A DNA stretch of 64,000 nucleotides. It comes from Pseudogracilibacillus sp. (GTDB lineage: Bacteria; Bacillota; Bacilli; Bacillales; Amphibacillaceae). The DNA is taken from the NCBI GenBank assembly GCA_026169815.1, contig JAPFDT010000038.1:1-64000 (forward strand). Reading direction: 5' to 3'. The translations under genes and the position numbers were made by a program. The notes under the pieces were generated by a model, which was given only the letters and a program-made list of their open reading frames with translations, was not told where the DNA came from and ran no database searches. Numbering within the stretch: position 1 is the first letter of the stretch; each line of letters begins with the position of its first letter. Of the stretch, positions 44,807-54,777 are shown in pieces.

Positions 44807-46168
44807 TTATTTAAATAACTTCTCGGCAATTTTAAATGCTAATTTTCCTCCAGGATAACGAATAGGTATATCAAAGGTTGTTGATTGTGTTAAAATGCTC
44901 TTTGCATGTGAGAATGTCTCAAAACTAGCATGTCCATGGTAAGCTCCCATTCCACTTGAGCCTACTCCTCCAAATGGTAGATGAGGATTTGCTAAATGGT
45001 AAAGGGTATCATTCATACAACCACCACCAAATGATAATGAATTTAGAATTATTTCTTGATTTTTATTAGAAGAACCAAAATAATAAAGCGCAAGTGGTTT
45101 TTCGTAGTTTTGTATTTGTTTAATCACATCGTCTATTTGTTTGAAAGACATAAGTGGAAGTAATGGACCAAATATTTCATCTTCCATAATCGGATCATAC
45201 CAAGTAATATCTTCAATTAAAGTAGGAGCAATTTTTAAATCTTGTTCGTTCACTTCTCCTCCTGTAATAATAGTTCCTGTTTCTAGTAACTTTTCTAGTC
45301 GCTTGAAATGTTGGTAATTAACAATTTTTACATAGTCTTTATTTTCAAGTGGCTTATTACCATATAATTTTCTTATTTGTTTTTTCATTTCTTTAATTAA
45401 CTTTGGATATATATCGACATGAGCATATACATAATCTGGAGCAACACAAGTTTGGCCTGCATTCGTGAATTTCCCCCAGACGAGCCGCTTAGCCGTAAGT
45501 TTAATATTACAATCTTTGTCAACAATCGCTGGGCTTTTACCACCAAGCTCTAATGTTACAGGTGTTAAATATTGACTAGCTTTTTCCATAACAATTTTAC
45601 CGACATTTGTACTCCCTGTGAAAAAGATATAATCAAATCGTTCATTTAACAACTGTTGATTAACATCCACGCCACCTTCCACTACTGTAATAAATTGTGA
45701 ATCAAACGTTTCTTGAAACATTTTATAGAGTAGTTTAGATGTGTGAATCGCATGTTCGGAAGGTTTTAAAACGACTGTATTTCCAGCTGCGATTGCTCCA
45801 ATAATAGGGGCGATTGCAAGTTGGATAGGATAGTTCCATGGTGCAATAACGAGTACTGTTCCATATGGTTCATACATAATTTCATTTGTCGTTCCTGTAT
45901 GTGTAAATGGAGTAGGTACTTTTTGTGTTTTCATCCATGATTTTAAATGTTTTAAGGTAAAGTCGATTTCGGTATAAAGAATGCCGAGTTCTGTTGTTAG
46001 CGTTTCGTGTTTAGATTTATTTAAATCAGCACGTAATACTTCATATATTTCCGCTTCATACCGTTTTAACATTGCTTTTAAAGTTTGTAATTGTTCTTTT
46101 CTGAATGAATAAGGTTTAGTTGCTCCACTATAGAAAAAGGTTTTTTGTTCATTGATTAATTTATTCAT
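44807..46168 (-). CDS. Aldehyde dehydrogenase (class 3, YwdH-like)
   Basis: A 453-residue NAD(P)+-dependent aldehyde dehydrogenase. The catalytic cysteine is in NAGQTCVAPDYV and the general-base glutamate in TLELGGKSP; the cofactor-binding segment is APWNYPIQLA. The short length (about 450) and the truncated N-terminus place it in the class 3 / fatty aldehyde group that includes YwdH. AAAAGGAG precedes its ATG. The physiological aldehyde is not evident; rnz lies upstream on the same strand, 93 bases away. Confidence 0.93.
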   Translation of the reverse strand: MNKLINEQKTFFYSGATKPYSFRKEQLQTLKAMLKRYEAEIYEVLRADLNKSKHETLTTELGILYTEIDFTLKHLKSWMKTQKVPTPFTHTGTTNEIMYEPYGTVLVIAPWNYPIQLAIAPIIGAIAAGNTVVLKPSEHAIHTSKLLYKMFQETFDSQFITVVEGGVDVNQQLLNERFDYIFFTGSTNVGKIVMEKASQYLTPVTLELGGKSPAIVDKDCNIKLTAKRLVWGKFTNAGQTCVAPDYVYAHVDIYPKLIKEMKKQIRKLYGNKPLENKDYVKIVNYQHFKRLEKLLETGTIITGGEVNEQDLKIAPTLIEDITWYDPIMEDEIFGPLLPLMSFKQIDDVIKQIQNYEKPLALYYFGSSNKNQEIILNSLSFGGGCMNDTLYHLANPHLPFGGVGSSGMGAYHGHASFETFSHAKSILTQSTTFDIPIRYPGGKLAFKIAEKLFK

Positions 46169-46261
46169 CTAAAAAAACTCCTTTTATTTTTCCGTTATCA
46201 TCATTATCCTATTCACTAATTATCGTTTCTTTAAACATTATAATTGAGTCAATTACTACTA

Positions 46262-47182
46262 TCATTTAATATTGTATTCATAAAAATCATGAGCAATAAA
46301 TGTGTTTGGAAAAATAGTTTGTGCTTCTTCGAGAAGAACCGCTTCATCTCCTTTTTGATAACGGGATGAAATGTGAGTTAAAATTAGTGCACCTACATTT
46401 GCATCTTTAGCTAATAATGCAGCTTGTTTCGTCGTACTATGATTATATTTATAAGCAAGATCTTCTTTATCAGCGGAAAAAGTAGCTTCGTGAACAACTA
46501 CGTCTACATCTTGAATGAATGATGCTTGCTGTGGGACATATTTCGTATCACCGAATATAGCTAGCTTTTTTCCTTTTTTATCGGCACCTAAAAAATCTTT
46601 ACGATATAAAATAGTGCCATCCTCTAGTGTTGTTTGTTCATTGTCTTTAATTTCTCTGTAAATCGGACCAGGTTTGATGCCCAAGTCTTTTAGTTTTTGC
46701 ACGTGTAATTCTCCGAGTTTATCTTTTTCCGTTACACGATATGCTAGTGAAAAAACACCATGGTCTAACAATTCAACATCTACAACAAATTGATCGTCTT
46801 CAAATATAGATGTTGCCTCTGTAATTTCAACAAATTCAATAGGATAAGCTAGATGAGTATCTGTTACTTGTAAACTTGTCTCAACAAATTGTTTTATCCC
46901 TAAAGGGCCGTAAATAGTTAATGTATCATCTCCACCTAAAAACGAGCGACTACTAATTAAACCTGGTAATCCAAAAATATGATCACCGTGTAAATGGGTA
47001 ATAAATATTTTGTTAATTTTTCGAGGTTTTAAACTTGTATGTAATATTTGGTGTTGTGTCGCTTCGCCGCAATCAAAAAGCCATAGTTCGTTATTGGCAT
47101 TCGCTGTATTTAGTACAATGGCGGAAACATTACGTTCCTTTGATGGAATGCCAGCTCCCGTTCCTAAAAAAGTTAATTTCAT
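46262..47182 (-). CDS. rnz: Ribonuclease Z
   Basis: RNase Z removes 3' trailers from tRNA precursors that lack an encoded CCA. The 306-residue metallo-beta-lactamase-fold product has the zinc motif HLHGDH (THLHGDHIFGLPG), the HEATF segment, and HSTTKQAA typical of the short RNase Z form. GAGGAGA precedes its ATG. It is divergent from mutS. Confidence 0.96.
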   Translation of the reverse strand: MKLTFLGTGAGIPSKERNVSAIVLNTANANNELWLFDCGEATQHQILHTSLKPRKINKIFITHLHGDHIFGLPGLISSRSFLGGDDTLTIYGPLGIKQFVETSLQVTDTHLAYPIEFVEITEATSIFEDDQFVVDVELLDHGVFSLAYRVTEKDKLGELHVQKLKDLGIKPGPIYREIKDNEQTTLEDGTILYRKDFLGADKKGKKLAIFGDTKYVPQQASFIQDVDVVVHEATFSADKEDLAYKYNHSTTKQAALLAKDANVGALILTHISSRYQKGDEAVLLEEAQTIFPNTFIAHDFYEYNIK

Positions 47183-47357
47183 ATCATAGTCTCCTCAGAT
47201 ACTTTCTTACGTTTATAATAGCATGATACCATTTTCATTAATTAAATTATATATGTTTTATTCTGAGGTTGCGACTTAAAACATTACTATATATCTTCTC
47301 CTAATAGTTCTATGTTATAATAACTGTAGTATGATACGATTTTTGGAGGATTACAAT

Positions 47358-49949
47358 ATGTCAAATCAGACACCAATGATGCAACAATATTTACGAATAA
47401 AAGCAGAACATAAAGATGCGTTTCTGTTCTTTCGTTTAGGAGATTTTTATGAATTATTTTATGAGGATGCTATTAAAGCGGCACAAGAATTAGAAATTAC
47501 CCTAACTAAAAGGGATTCAGGTCAGAAAGAGCCTATTCCAATGTGTGGTGTACCTCATCATTCTGCAGAAGGATATATAAAAACATTAGTAGATAGAGGT
47601 TATAAAGTAGCAATATGTGAACAAGTAGAAGATCCTAAGCATGCAAAAGGTGTAGTTAAACGTGAGGTCGTGCAAATGGTTACACCAGGAACTGTCATGG
47701 AATCTTCTATGTTACAAGAAAATGAACATAACTATATTGCTAGTCTATCTGTTTTTGCTGAAACGTCTTATGTGATCGTATATCATGAATTATCTACTGG
47801 TGAATCACAATTAATTTTAATCGAAGATGATTTTTCTTTAGTTATACATGAATTAGCGAAACAAAATATTAAAGAACTTGTTATTAGTTCGCACCTAGAA
47901 GACGGTTATAAAAATAAGTTACAAGATCATTTACAAGTAGTATTTTCATATGAAGACGAAGTGAAATTCATTGGAGAGTTTAGACATTTATATGATGAAC
48001 TTCCTGATGAGCGCTTTTTACATAGTTTTAGCCGAATGTTAAACTATATTGAACATACACAAAAAAGGTCGCTACATCATTTGCAAAAGCCACAAGTGAT
48101 TACGCTGCAACATTATTTATCATTAGATATGTATTCGAAACGCAACCTTGAATTAACGGAATCAATGATGAAAAAAGGGAAACATGGTTCGTTATTATGG
48201 GTATTAGATGAAACAGTTACCGCAATGGGTGCGCGAACGTTGAAGCAATGGATTGAACGACCGTTAATGGATAAGGTGCAAATAAATAAACGGTTAGATG
48301 TCGTCGAGGCATTTCAGCAAGCTTTTATGGAAAGAGAGTCTTTACGTGAAGCATTAAAATCTGTTTATGACTTAGAAAGATTAGCTGGTAGAATTTCATT
48401 TGGAAATGTCAATGCCCGTGATTTAATTCAATTAAAACAATCATTACAACAAATTCCACATGTGAAATCATTACTAGAGAAATGTAACAACCTACAAATT
48501 AATGCGATAAATGAACAATTAGTCTATCCAGAAGCGTTAGTTGAATTGTTAGAGACGAGCATCCAAGATGAGCCGCCAATATCGATTAAAGAAGGTAATA
48601 TTATTAAAACTGGATTTAACGAGCAATTAGATGAATATCGTAATGCACTTTTGAATGGCAAAAAGTGGATTATGGAATTAGAACAACAAGAAAAAGAAAT
48701 TACGAATATTCGCTCGTTAAAAATAGGTTTTAATCGTGTTTTTGGCTATTATATTGAAATTACACACGCAAATAAACATTTAATTCCAGAAGGCCGTTAT
48801 GAACGGAAACAAACATTAACAAACGCAGAACGTTATATTACTCCTGAACTAAAAGAAAAAGAAGCATTAATTTTAGAGGCACAGGAGAAAAGTGTTGATT
48901 TAGAATACGAGATATTTGTGGATATTCGTGAACAATTAAAAGAGCAAATAGCAGATGTACAGTATATCGCACAAACAATTAGTCAAATTGACGTGTTGCA
49001 ATCCTTTGCTCAAGTGAGTGAACAAAATGATTACCACCGTCCGTCATTTACTGAAACAGAACTTAAGATTACTAACAGTCGACATCCAGTCATTGAAAAA
49101 GTAATGACAGATGGCACGTTTGTTCCAAATGATATTATTTTACATGAAGAGGAGTTTATTTTACTTATTACTGGGCCAAACATGTCTGGTAAAAGTACAT
49201 ATATGCGTCAATTAGCTCTCACGATTATTATGGGACAAATTGGCTGTTTTGTACCGGCCGAACAAGCGGAATTAACAATCTTTGATCATATATTTACACG
49301 TATTGGAGCAGCGGATGACTTAGTTAGTGGACAAAGTACCTTTATGGTCGAAATGATGGAAGCAAATCATGCCTTAACGAATGCGACAGAAAACAGTTTG
49401 ATATTATTAGACGAAATCGGTAGAGGAACGAGTACGTATGATGGTATGGCGTTAGCACACGCAATTATTGAACACATTCATGACCATGTTCGTGCAAAAA
49501 CATTATTTTCGACACATTACCATGAATTAACAGAACTCGAAGATGAATTATCCCACTTAAAAAATATTTATGTGCGTGCAGAAGAATACGATGATAAAAT
49601 CGTCTTTTTACACAAAGTATCAGAAGGGCGCGCAAATGAAAGTTATGGTATTCAAGTAGCAAAATTAGCAGAAATGCCTCACAGTTTAATTGAACGTGCT
49701 ACTAAGATTTTACAAGATTTAGAGACGAATCATAATAAAAATCATATAGAACATAAAGAAGTACAAGAGGAAAATGAAACGGAACAAGCTCAATTATCTT
49801 TTTTCCAAGAACAAGTAACACAAAGTAAGCCATCTACAAAAGGAGAAAATGCAATTATTCAAGCATTAAGTGAATTAAATTTATTAGAAATGACGCCACT
49901 TGATGCGATGAATGAATTATATCAATTACAGAAAAAAATAAAGCAATAA
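47358..49949 (+). CDS. mutS: DNA mismatch repair protein MutS
   Basis: MutS recognises mismatches and starts repair with MutL. The 863-residue product has the N-terminal mismatch-binding domain with the FxE-type motif [11 protein letters not shown] (about residues 29-39), the connector, lever and clamp regions, and a C-terminal ABC ATPase with [13 protein letters not shown] and the [12 protein letters not shown] signature. I chose ATG 47358 with TGGAGGA 7 bases upstream; an ATG at 47331 lies before that sequence. mutL starts 13 bases after the stop. cotE, the usual upstream neighbour, is not present. Confidence 0.98.
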   Translation: MSNQTPMMQQYLRIKAEHKDAFLFFRLGDFYELFYEDAIKAAQELEITLTKRDSGQKEPIPMCGVPHHSAEGYIKTLVDRGYKVAICEQVEDPKHAKGVVKREVVQMVTPGTVMESSMLQENEHNYIASLSVFAETSYVIVYHELSTGESQLILIEDDFSLVIHELAKQNIKELVISSHLEDGYKNKLQDHLQVVFSYEDEVKFIGEFRHLYDELPDERFLHSFSRMLNYIEHTQKRSLHHLQKPQVITLQHYLSLDMYSKRNLELTESMMKKGKHGSLLWVLDETVTAMGARTLKQWIERPLMDKVQINKRLDVVEAFQQAFMERESLREALKSVYDLERLAGRISFGNVNARDLIQLKQSLQQIPHVKSLLEKCNNLQINAINEQLVYPEALVELLETSIQDEPPISIKEGNIIKTGFNEQLDEYRNALLNGKKWIMELEQQEKEITNIRSLKIGFNRVFGYYIEITHANKHLIPEGRYERKQTLTNAERYITPELKEKEALILEAQEKSVDLEYEIFVDIREQLKEQIADVQYIAQTISQIDVLQSFAQVSEQNDYHRPSFTETELKITNSRHPVIEKVMTDGTFVPNDIILHEEEFILLITGPNMSGKSTYMRQLALTIIMGQIGCFVPAEQAELTIFDHIFTRIGAADDLVSGQSTFMVEMMEANHALTNATENSLILLDEIGRGTSTYDGMALAHAIIEHIHDHVRAKTLFSTHYHELTELEDELSHLKNIYVRAEEYDDKIVFLHKVSEGRANESYGIQVAKLAEMPHSLIERATKILQDLETNHNKNHIEHKEVQEENETEQAQLSFFQEQVTQSKPSTKGENAIIQALSELNLLEMTPLDAMNELYQLQKKIKQ

Positions 49950-49962
49950 GAAAGGGATGACT

Positions 49963-51804
49963 ATGGTAAAAATTCACCAACTACCAGATATATTAGCGAA
50001 TAAAATTGCTGCTGGTGAAGTCGTTGAACGTCCTGCATCTGTAGTAAAAGAGTTGCTCGAAAATAGTATCGATGCCAATAGTACTTCTATTAAAGTAGAA
50101 TTAACGGAAGCGGGATTAACGGAAATTAAAGTGACCGATAATGGTGAAGGGATGGTTTATGAAGATTGTAAACGAGCTTTTTTACGTCATGCAACGAGTA
50201 AAATAAAGTATGATGCAGATTTATTTCATATACATTCATTAGGATTTCGCGGCGAAGCATTAGCGAGTATTGCAGCAGTTAGTAAGTTAACGATTATGAC
50301 ATCAATAGGTAATGAAGCAGGAACAAAGTTATCTTTAGAAGCGGGTAAGATTGTAGAAGAAAGCAAGAGCCCTGCAAGACAAGGTACAGAAATAACTGTT
50401 AGGGAATTATTTTATAATACGCCGGCTCGATTAAAATATATGAAAACCATTCATACTGAGTTAGGGCATATAACAGATTTAATTAATCGATATGCATTAG
50501 CTCACCCAGCTATTCGTTTTGAAATCATTCATAATGGTAAACAAATTTTTATGACGCCTGGTAATGACAATCGATTACAAGTTATTCGACAAATTTATGG
50601 TATGCAAATAGCACAAAGTATGTTGCCAATTGAAGCATCATCATTAGATTTTCACATTGAAGGGTTTGTTGCAAAGCCGAGTCAAACGAGAGCAAACCGT
50701 AATTTTATTACACTTATTGTGAATGGTAGATATATTAAAAGTCCAGCCCTCACACATGCAATTGTAAGAGCTTATGATACTTTATTAATGATCCATCGTT
50801 ATCCAATTGTAGTTCTATCAATTACACTTGATCCAATTTTAATTGATGTCAATGTGCATCCGACTAAATTAGAAGTAAGATTTAGTAAAGAAAAAGAATT
50901 AATTGCTTTAATTGAACAAACAATACGCGATACTTTTAAACAAATTAATTTGATTCCACATGCTGCATTTAAAGAACGTATGGATCGTCCTAAACCTGTA
51001 CAAGATACTTTCACGTTTAAGCAGGAGCAACAAGAGGAAAAGAGAGAAGAAAATAAACAAGAAAACAGCAATCTGTTTATTGAACCATTTGAAAAGCAAG
51101 AGACTATTACTGAAACAGTACGTGAACCAGAAAGTGTTGCGATAAATCAAGAAGTAAGTGAGCAAGCAACTCCAAACGTGTGGCATCAAGAGGAGTCTGT
51201 ACAAACTAATGATGTTGAGTCTAGAGTGCCACCATTATATCCAATAGGTCAATTACACGGTACGTACATTTTAGCGCAAAATGAATTAGGCTTTTATATG
51301 ATTGATCAACATGCTGCACAAGAGCGGATAAAGTATGAATATTACAAAGTGAAATTAGGGCAAGTGCAAAATGATGTGCAACATTTACTTTTACCGTTAA
51401 TGTTTGAGTTTACGACAGAAGAGTTGCTATTTATTGAACAACATAAGCAAGAATTACAAGAAGCTGGGTTATTTCTTGAACCATTTGGTGATAATACGTA
51501 TGCAGTAAGAGCTCATCCTAATTGGTTTCCAAGCGGTGAAGAAGAAATGATTATTCGTGACATGGTCGAGCAAATCATTCAAGAAGGTTCAATTAATGTT
51601 GGACAAATTCGTGAAGAAGTAGCTATTTTAATGTCATGTAAAAAATCGATAAAAGCAAATCATTATGTCACCGAGGATGATATGGTTCGCTTATTAGAAG
51701 ATTTAAGACAAACGAATGATCCATTTACATGCCCACACGGCAGACCTGTTATTGTTCACTTATCAAACTACGATATTGAAAAGATGTTTAAAAGGATTCA
51801 ATAA
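49963..51804 (+). CDS. mutL: DNA mismatch repair protein MutL
   Basis: MutL couples mismatch recognition to strand processing. The 613-residue product has the GHKL ATPase motifs [14 protein letters not shown] and GFRGEAL, a variable Q/E-rich linker (about 345-400), and a C-terminal domain with the endonuclease motif [12 protein letters not shown]. This marks it as a nicking MutL, consistent with the absence of MutH in Firmicutes. ATG 49963 is better spaced from GAAAGGG than ATG 49957, which abuts it. Confidence 0.97.
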   Translation: MVKIHQLPDILANKIAAGEVVERPASVVKELLENSIDANSTSIKVELTEAGLTEIKVTDNGEGMVYEDCKRAFLRHATSKIKYDADLFHIHSLGFRGEALASIAAVSKLTIMTSIGNEAGTKLSLEAGKIVEESKSPARQGTEITVRELFYNTPARLKYMKTIHTELGHITDLINRYALAHPAIRFEIIHNGKQIFMTPGNDNRLQVIRQIYGMQIAQSMLPIEASSLDFHIEGFVAKPSQTRANRNFITLIVNGRYIKSPALTHAIVRAYDTLLMIHRYPIVVLSITLDPILIDVNVHPTKLEVRFSKEKELIALIEQTIRDTFKQINLIPHAAFKERMDRPKPVQDTFTFKQEQQEEKREENKQENSNLFIEPFEKQETITETVREPESVAINQEVSEQATPNVWHQEESVQTNDVESRVPPLYPIGQLHGTYILAQNELGFYMIDQHAAQERIKYEYYKVKLGQVQNDVQHLLLPLMFEFTTEELLFIEQHKQELQEAGLFLEPFGDNTYAVRAHPNWFPSGEEEMIIRDMVEQIIQEGSINVGQIREEVAILMSCKKSIKANHYVTEDDMVRLLEDLRQTNDPFTCPHGRPVIVHLSNYDIEKMFKRIQ

Positions 51805-51829
51805 TATTGTATAATTTAGGTAAGCAAGT

Positions 51830-51855
51830 CAAAAATAGACATAAATCTATTTTTG
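51830..51855 (+). promoter_or_regulatory. Hairpin in the leader of the Dps-like gene
   Basis: A 9-bp perfect stem (51830-51838 with 51847-51855) with an 8-base loop; the right arm ends in T5 just before the GAGGTG ribosome binding site. It could be a weak terminator of mutSL or a leader structure. A TATAAT at 51810-51815 upstream could be a -10 element. Confidence 0.4.
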
Positions 51856-51864
51856 AGGTGACTT

Positions 51865-52308
51865 ATGGATAAAGAAGACCGTATTTTACAATTGAATCGT
51901 TTACTAGCTAATCTTTTTGTTCTTTATATTAAGTTTCATCGTTATAATTGGTATGTAAAAGGGGAGCAAGCTATCGCTTTAAAAGGGTGGTTTGAACAGT
52001 ATTCATGTCAGGTTAAACAACATGTCGATGAAGTAGCAGAACTTATTCTACTCATGGATGGACAACCTTTTGCAACAATGGAAAAATACGTAAAAGAAAC
52101 GACATTACAAGAGGCAACTGCAGATGATGAAACAATAGAAATGTTAAATCAATTAAAAGCAGATGCAAGTCTGATTTTACAAGAAGTAAATGGATTACTA
52201 AAGGCTAGTGAAAAAGATTATGTACACCGTGTCATTGTACAAACTATAACGACACTGGAAAAAACATTATTGCATATACGTTATGAGTGTAAACAATATT
52301 TGAAATAG
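51865..52308 (+). CDS. Dps/ferritin-like protein with altered ferroxidase site
   Basis: The 147-residue, four-helix product aligns with the Dps family: LANLFVLYIKFHRYNWYVKG, then an FEQY segment, then VDEVAELILLMDGQPFAT. In known Dps proteins the inter-subunit iron site uses two histidines (in HW and in LHE) plus Asp and Glu. Here those positions read N28 and K40, while D55 and E59 remain. It probably assembles like Dps but may lack normal ferroxidase activity. GAGGTG precedes ATG 51865. It sits between mutL and miaA, a place where Bacillus subtilis has other genes. The family call is fairly sure, the activity is not. Confidence 0.78.
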   Translation: MDKEDRILQLNRLLANLFVLYIKFHRYNWYVKGEQAIALKGWFEQYSCQVKQHVDEVAELILLMDGQPFATMEKYVKETTLQEATADDETIEMLNQLKADASLILQEVNGLLKASEKDYVHRVIVQTITTLEKTLLHIRYECKQYLK

Positions 52309-52328
52309 ATAATATGTAGGGGATAAAT

Positions 52329-53255
52329 GTGGAGAAAGTTATTATAATAGTTGGTCCAACTGCAGTAGGAAAAACGAAATTAAGTATTGATTTAGCAAAA
52401 AGATTAAACACAGAAGTCATTAGTGGTGACTCTATGCAAGTGTATAAAGGTATGGATATTGGAACTGGAAAAGTAACAGAGCAAGAAAAAGAAAACATTC
52501 CACACCATATGTTAGATATTTTACACCCAGATGAAGCTTTTTCAGTAGCCGAATACCAAAGAATGGTGCAACAAAAAATTAATCAAATTAATAATACTGA
52601 TAATATACCACTTCTAGTAGGTGGCAGTGGTTTATATATTCAAGCAGTTTTATACGATTATATATTTTCTGAACAGAAGCGGGATGAAACGCTTACTAAA
52701 GAGTTAGAAAAACGCATGGAAGCAGAAGGTAACTTAGTATTATATAATGAATTAAAACAACTTGATCCTACCCAAGCGGCAGCGATTCATCCAAATAATA
52801 AGCGCAGGCTTATCCGCGCATTAGAAACATACTATACAACTGGTAAAACGATGTCAGAACGACATGCTAAACAGCAACATACACCAATATATGAACATGT
52901 TCTAATTGGTTTAGAAATGGACCGAGAGCAATTGTATAATCAAATTAATCAACGGGTCGATCAAATGATAGAGCATGGATTAATTGAAGAAGTTACTTAT
53001 TTATATGAGCAAAACTATGAACATACCCAAGCAATGAAAGCGATAGGATACAAGGAGATTATTCCGTATTTAAAAGGCGAAACAGATTTAGAAACAGCTG
53101 TTAGTCTGTTAAAGCGTAACTCACGTCGTTATGCAAAGCGTCAATATACATGGTTTAAAAATAAAATGAACATTCAATGGTATAATCTAAGTGAGAAAAA
53201 GTATGATACCATAGTAGAAGAGATTATGAATGATCTCACAATAACATTCAATTAA
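52329..53255 (+). CDS. miaA: tRNA dimethylallyltransferase
   Basis: MiaA adds dimethylallyl to A37 of tRNAs that read codons starting with U. The 308-residue product has the P-loop GPTAVGKT (about residues 9-16), the DSMQVYKGMDIGT motif and GGSGLYIQA. The start is GTG 52329 with TAGGGG 6 bases upstream. It is followed by hfq as in many bacteria. Confidence 0.96.
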   Translation: MEKVIIIVGPTAVGKTKLSIDLAKRLNTEVISGDSMQVYKGMDIGTGKVTEQEKENIPHHMLDILHPDEAFSVAEYQRMVQQKINQINNTDNIPLLVGGSGLYIQAVLYDYIFSEQKRDETLTKELEKRMEAEGNLVLYNELKQLDPTQAAAIHPNNKRRLIRALETYYTTGKTMSERHAKQQHTPIYEHVLIGLEMDREQLYNQINQRVDQMIEHGLIEEVTYLYEQNYEHTQAMKAIGYKEIIPYLKGETDLETAVSLLKRNSRRYAKRQYTWFKNKMNIQWYNLSEKKYDTIVEEIMNDLTITFN

Positions 53256-53363
53256 CGTAATGTTATTTTAAAATTAAAAGTAGCTGTAGATGTATGATAA
53301 AATGAGTTGTACTATCTACGTCTTCTTTATAAAAGAGATAGAAATAAATAAGGAGGAGAAAAA

Positions 53364-53597
53364 ATGGCTCAACAAGTGAACATACAAGATCATTATTTAA
53401 ATCAGCTTCGTAAAGAACATATTGTCGTAACTGTATTTCTTACAAATGGCTTTCAGCTAAGAGGTGTATTAAAAGGTTTCGATAACTTTACGATTTTGTT
53501 AGAAACAGAAGGAAAACAACAATTAATTTATAAACATGCAATTTCTACATTTTCCCCTTCAAAAAATGTAGATTTAGAACCAAAAGAAGGAAAGTAA
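53364..53597 (+). CDS. hfq: RNA chaperone Hfq
   Basis: Hfq is a hexameric Sm-like RNA-binding protein. The 77-residue product has the Sm1 motif ([20 protein letters not shown]) and Sm2 motif ([10 protein letters not shown]), with the short C-terminal tail typical of Gram-positive Hfq. AAGGAGGAG precedes ATG 53364. The presumed terminator downstream has an inverted-repeat element inside its loop. Confidence 0.97.
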   Translation: MAQQVNIQDHYLNQLRKEHIVVTVFLTNGFQLRGVLKGFDNFTILLETEGKQQLIYKHAISTFSPSKNVDLEPKEGK

Positions 53598-53607
53598 TTT
53601 TTGCTGA

Positions 53608-53686
53608 AAGTAGTTAACAAGTGAATCAATTTCATAATGTATTCTATTATGAAATTGATTCAAATAAATAGTTAACTGCTTTTTTA
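53608..53686 (+). terminator. Presumed hfq terminator, with a hairpin nested in its loop
   Basis: Outer arms 53608-53618 and 53671-53681 pair over 11 bp (one T-G wobble) and run into T6. The 52-base interval between them holds the separate perfect hairpin of inverted-repeat copy B, so the RNA would form a stem-on-stem structure. Confidence 0.6.
53622..53662 (+). repeat. Inverted-repeat (MITE-like) element, copy B (minimal)
   Basis: A 41-base element made only of the two ends: 17-bp perfect arms (53622-53638 with 53646-53662, starting TGAATCAATTTCAT) and a 7-base loop. It has no internal core. The terminal sequence is identical to copies A and C. Confidence 0.75.
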
Positions 53687-53749
53687 TTGGGCATTTATCA
53701 CAATAATTTACCGACTGCGTATACTACGAATGCAAGGAGCGTGATCGGT

Positions 53750-54664
53750 ATGAATATGGAAATGGTACAACAACATAGTGGAAAAATTAATATTGTTTTA
53801 CATGAACAGCAACGTAATCAATCTATTATCACTAGTAATGAAGTAATGAACCACAAGAAATTACGATATATAGACACTGCATTTTCTGATTTCATCGGAT
53901 TAGAACATATAAAATCGATGATGAAAGAAATTTATGCATTGAAACATGTAAATGATGAACGTGAACAATATGGTATGAAAAAAAATAAACAAGTGCTTCA
54001 TATGATGTTTAGAGGGAATCCAGGTACGGGAAAAACAACAATAGCGCGTCAAGTAGCTCAAGTTTTATTTGAGTTAAATGTATTATCTAAAGGGCATTTT
54101 ATTGAAGCGGAAAGAGCTGATATTGTTGGAGAATATATTGGTCAAACCGCACAAAAAACCCGGAGCTTAATCCAAAAAGCACAAGGTGGCGTATTGTTTA
54201 TTGATGAAGCTTATTCTCTAGGGCGTGGAGGACATAAAGACTTTGGCAGGGAAGCGATTGATACGATTGTAAAACAAATGGAAGATTATTATGAAGATTT
54301 TGTATTAATCCTTGCTGGTTACCCAGAGGAAATGGAACGTTTTTTATATTTAAATCCTGGATTGCGTTCACGATTTGCTCATCATATTTCCTTTAAAGAT
54401 TATACGATAAATGAATTAATGCAAATAGCTAGAAAAATGGCTGAGGAAAAAGAATATGAATTAACTGTTGGAGCAGAAAAAGAAATAAGCAATCATTTGC
54501 AGCAAATTCTCTATCAAAATAAGATACATTTTTCAAACGCACGTTATGTACGTAATATCATTGAAAAATCAATACGGAAACAAGCGATGCGATTATTAAC
54601 CTCTGATGATATAACGCCAGTAACAATAAAACAGCTTATTCGAGATGATATTGAATTATCTTAA
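53750..54664 (+). CDS. spoVK: Stage V sporulation protein K, AAA ATPase
   Basis: SpoVK is a CbxX/CfqX-type AAA ATPase needed for spore maturation in Bacillus. The 304-residue product has Walker A GNPGTGKTT, Walker B VLFIDEAYSL, and the AERADIVGEYIGQTAQKT pore-loop region. I chose ATG 53750 with AAGGAGC upstream; a TTG at 53687 would add 21 residues across the tail of the presumed hfq terminator. Expected control by sigma-E could not be confirmed: no good consensus is visible. Confidence 0.92.
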   Translation: MNMEMVQQHSGKINIVLHEQQRNQSIITSNEVMNHKKLRYIDTAFSDFIGLEHIKSMMKEIYALKHVNDEREQYGMKKNKQVLHMMFRGNPGTGKTTIARQVAQVLFELNVLSKGHFIEAERADIVGEYIGQTAQKTRSLIQKAQGGVLFIDEAYSLGRGGHKDFGREAIDTIVKQMEDYYEDFVLILAGYPEEMERFLYLNPGLRSRFAHHISFKDYTINELMQIARKMAEEKEYELTVGAEKEISNHLQQILYQNKIHFSNARYVRNIIEKSIRKQAMRLLTSDDITPVTIKQLIRDDIELS

Positions 54665-54777
54665 ACGAATGTTACTCGAAAATAATGGAAAAAGATTAAA
54701 AATCTCATGATAATGCAAGATACTATTTATTTGCTATGATAATAGGAGATGCTAATATAAAAAAGGATGATGCAAGC

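Noticed and set aside
53687-53749. Longer spoVK starting at TTG 53687
   Set aside because: It would begin at the tail of the presumed hfq terminator and ignores the good AAGGAGC site before ATG 53750.
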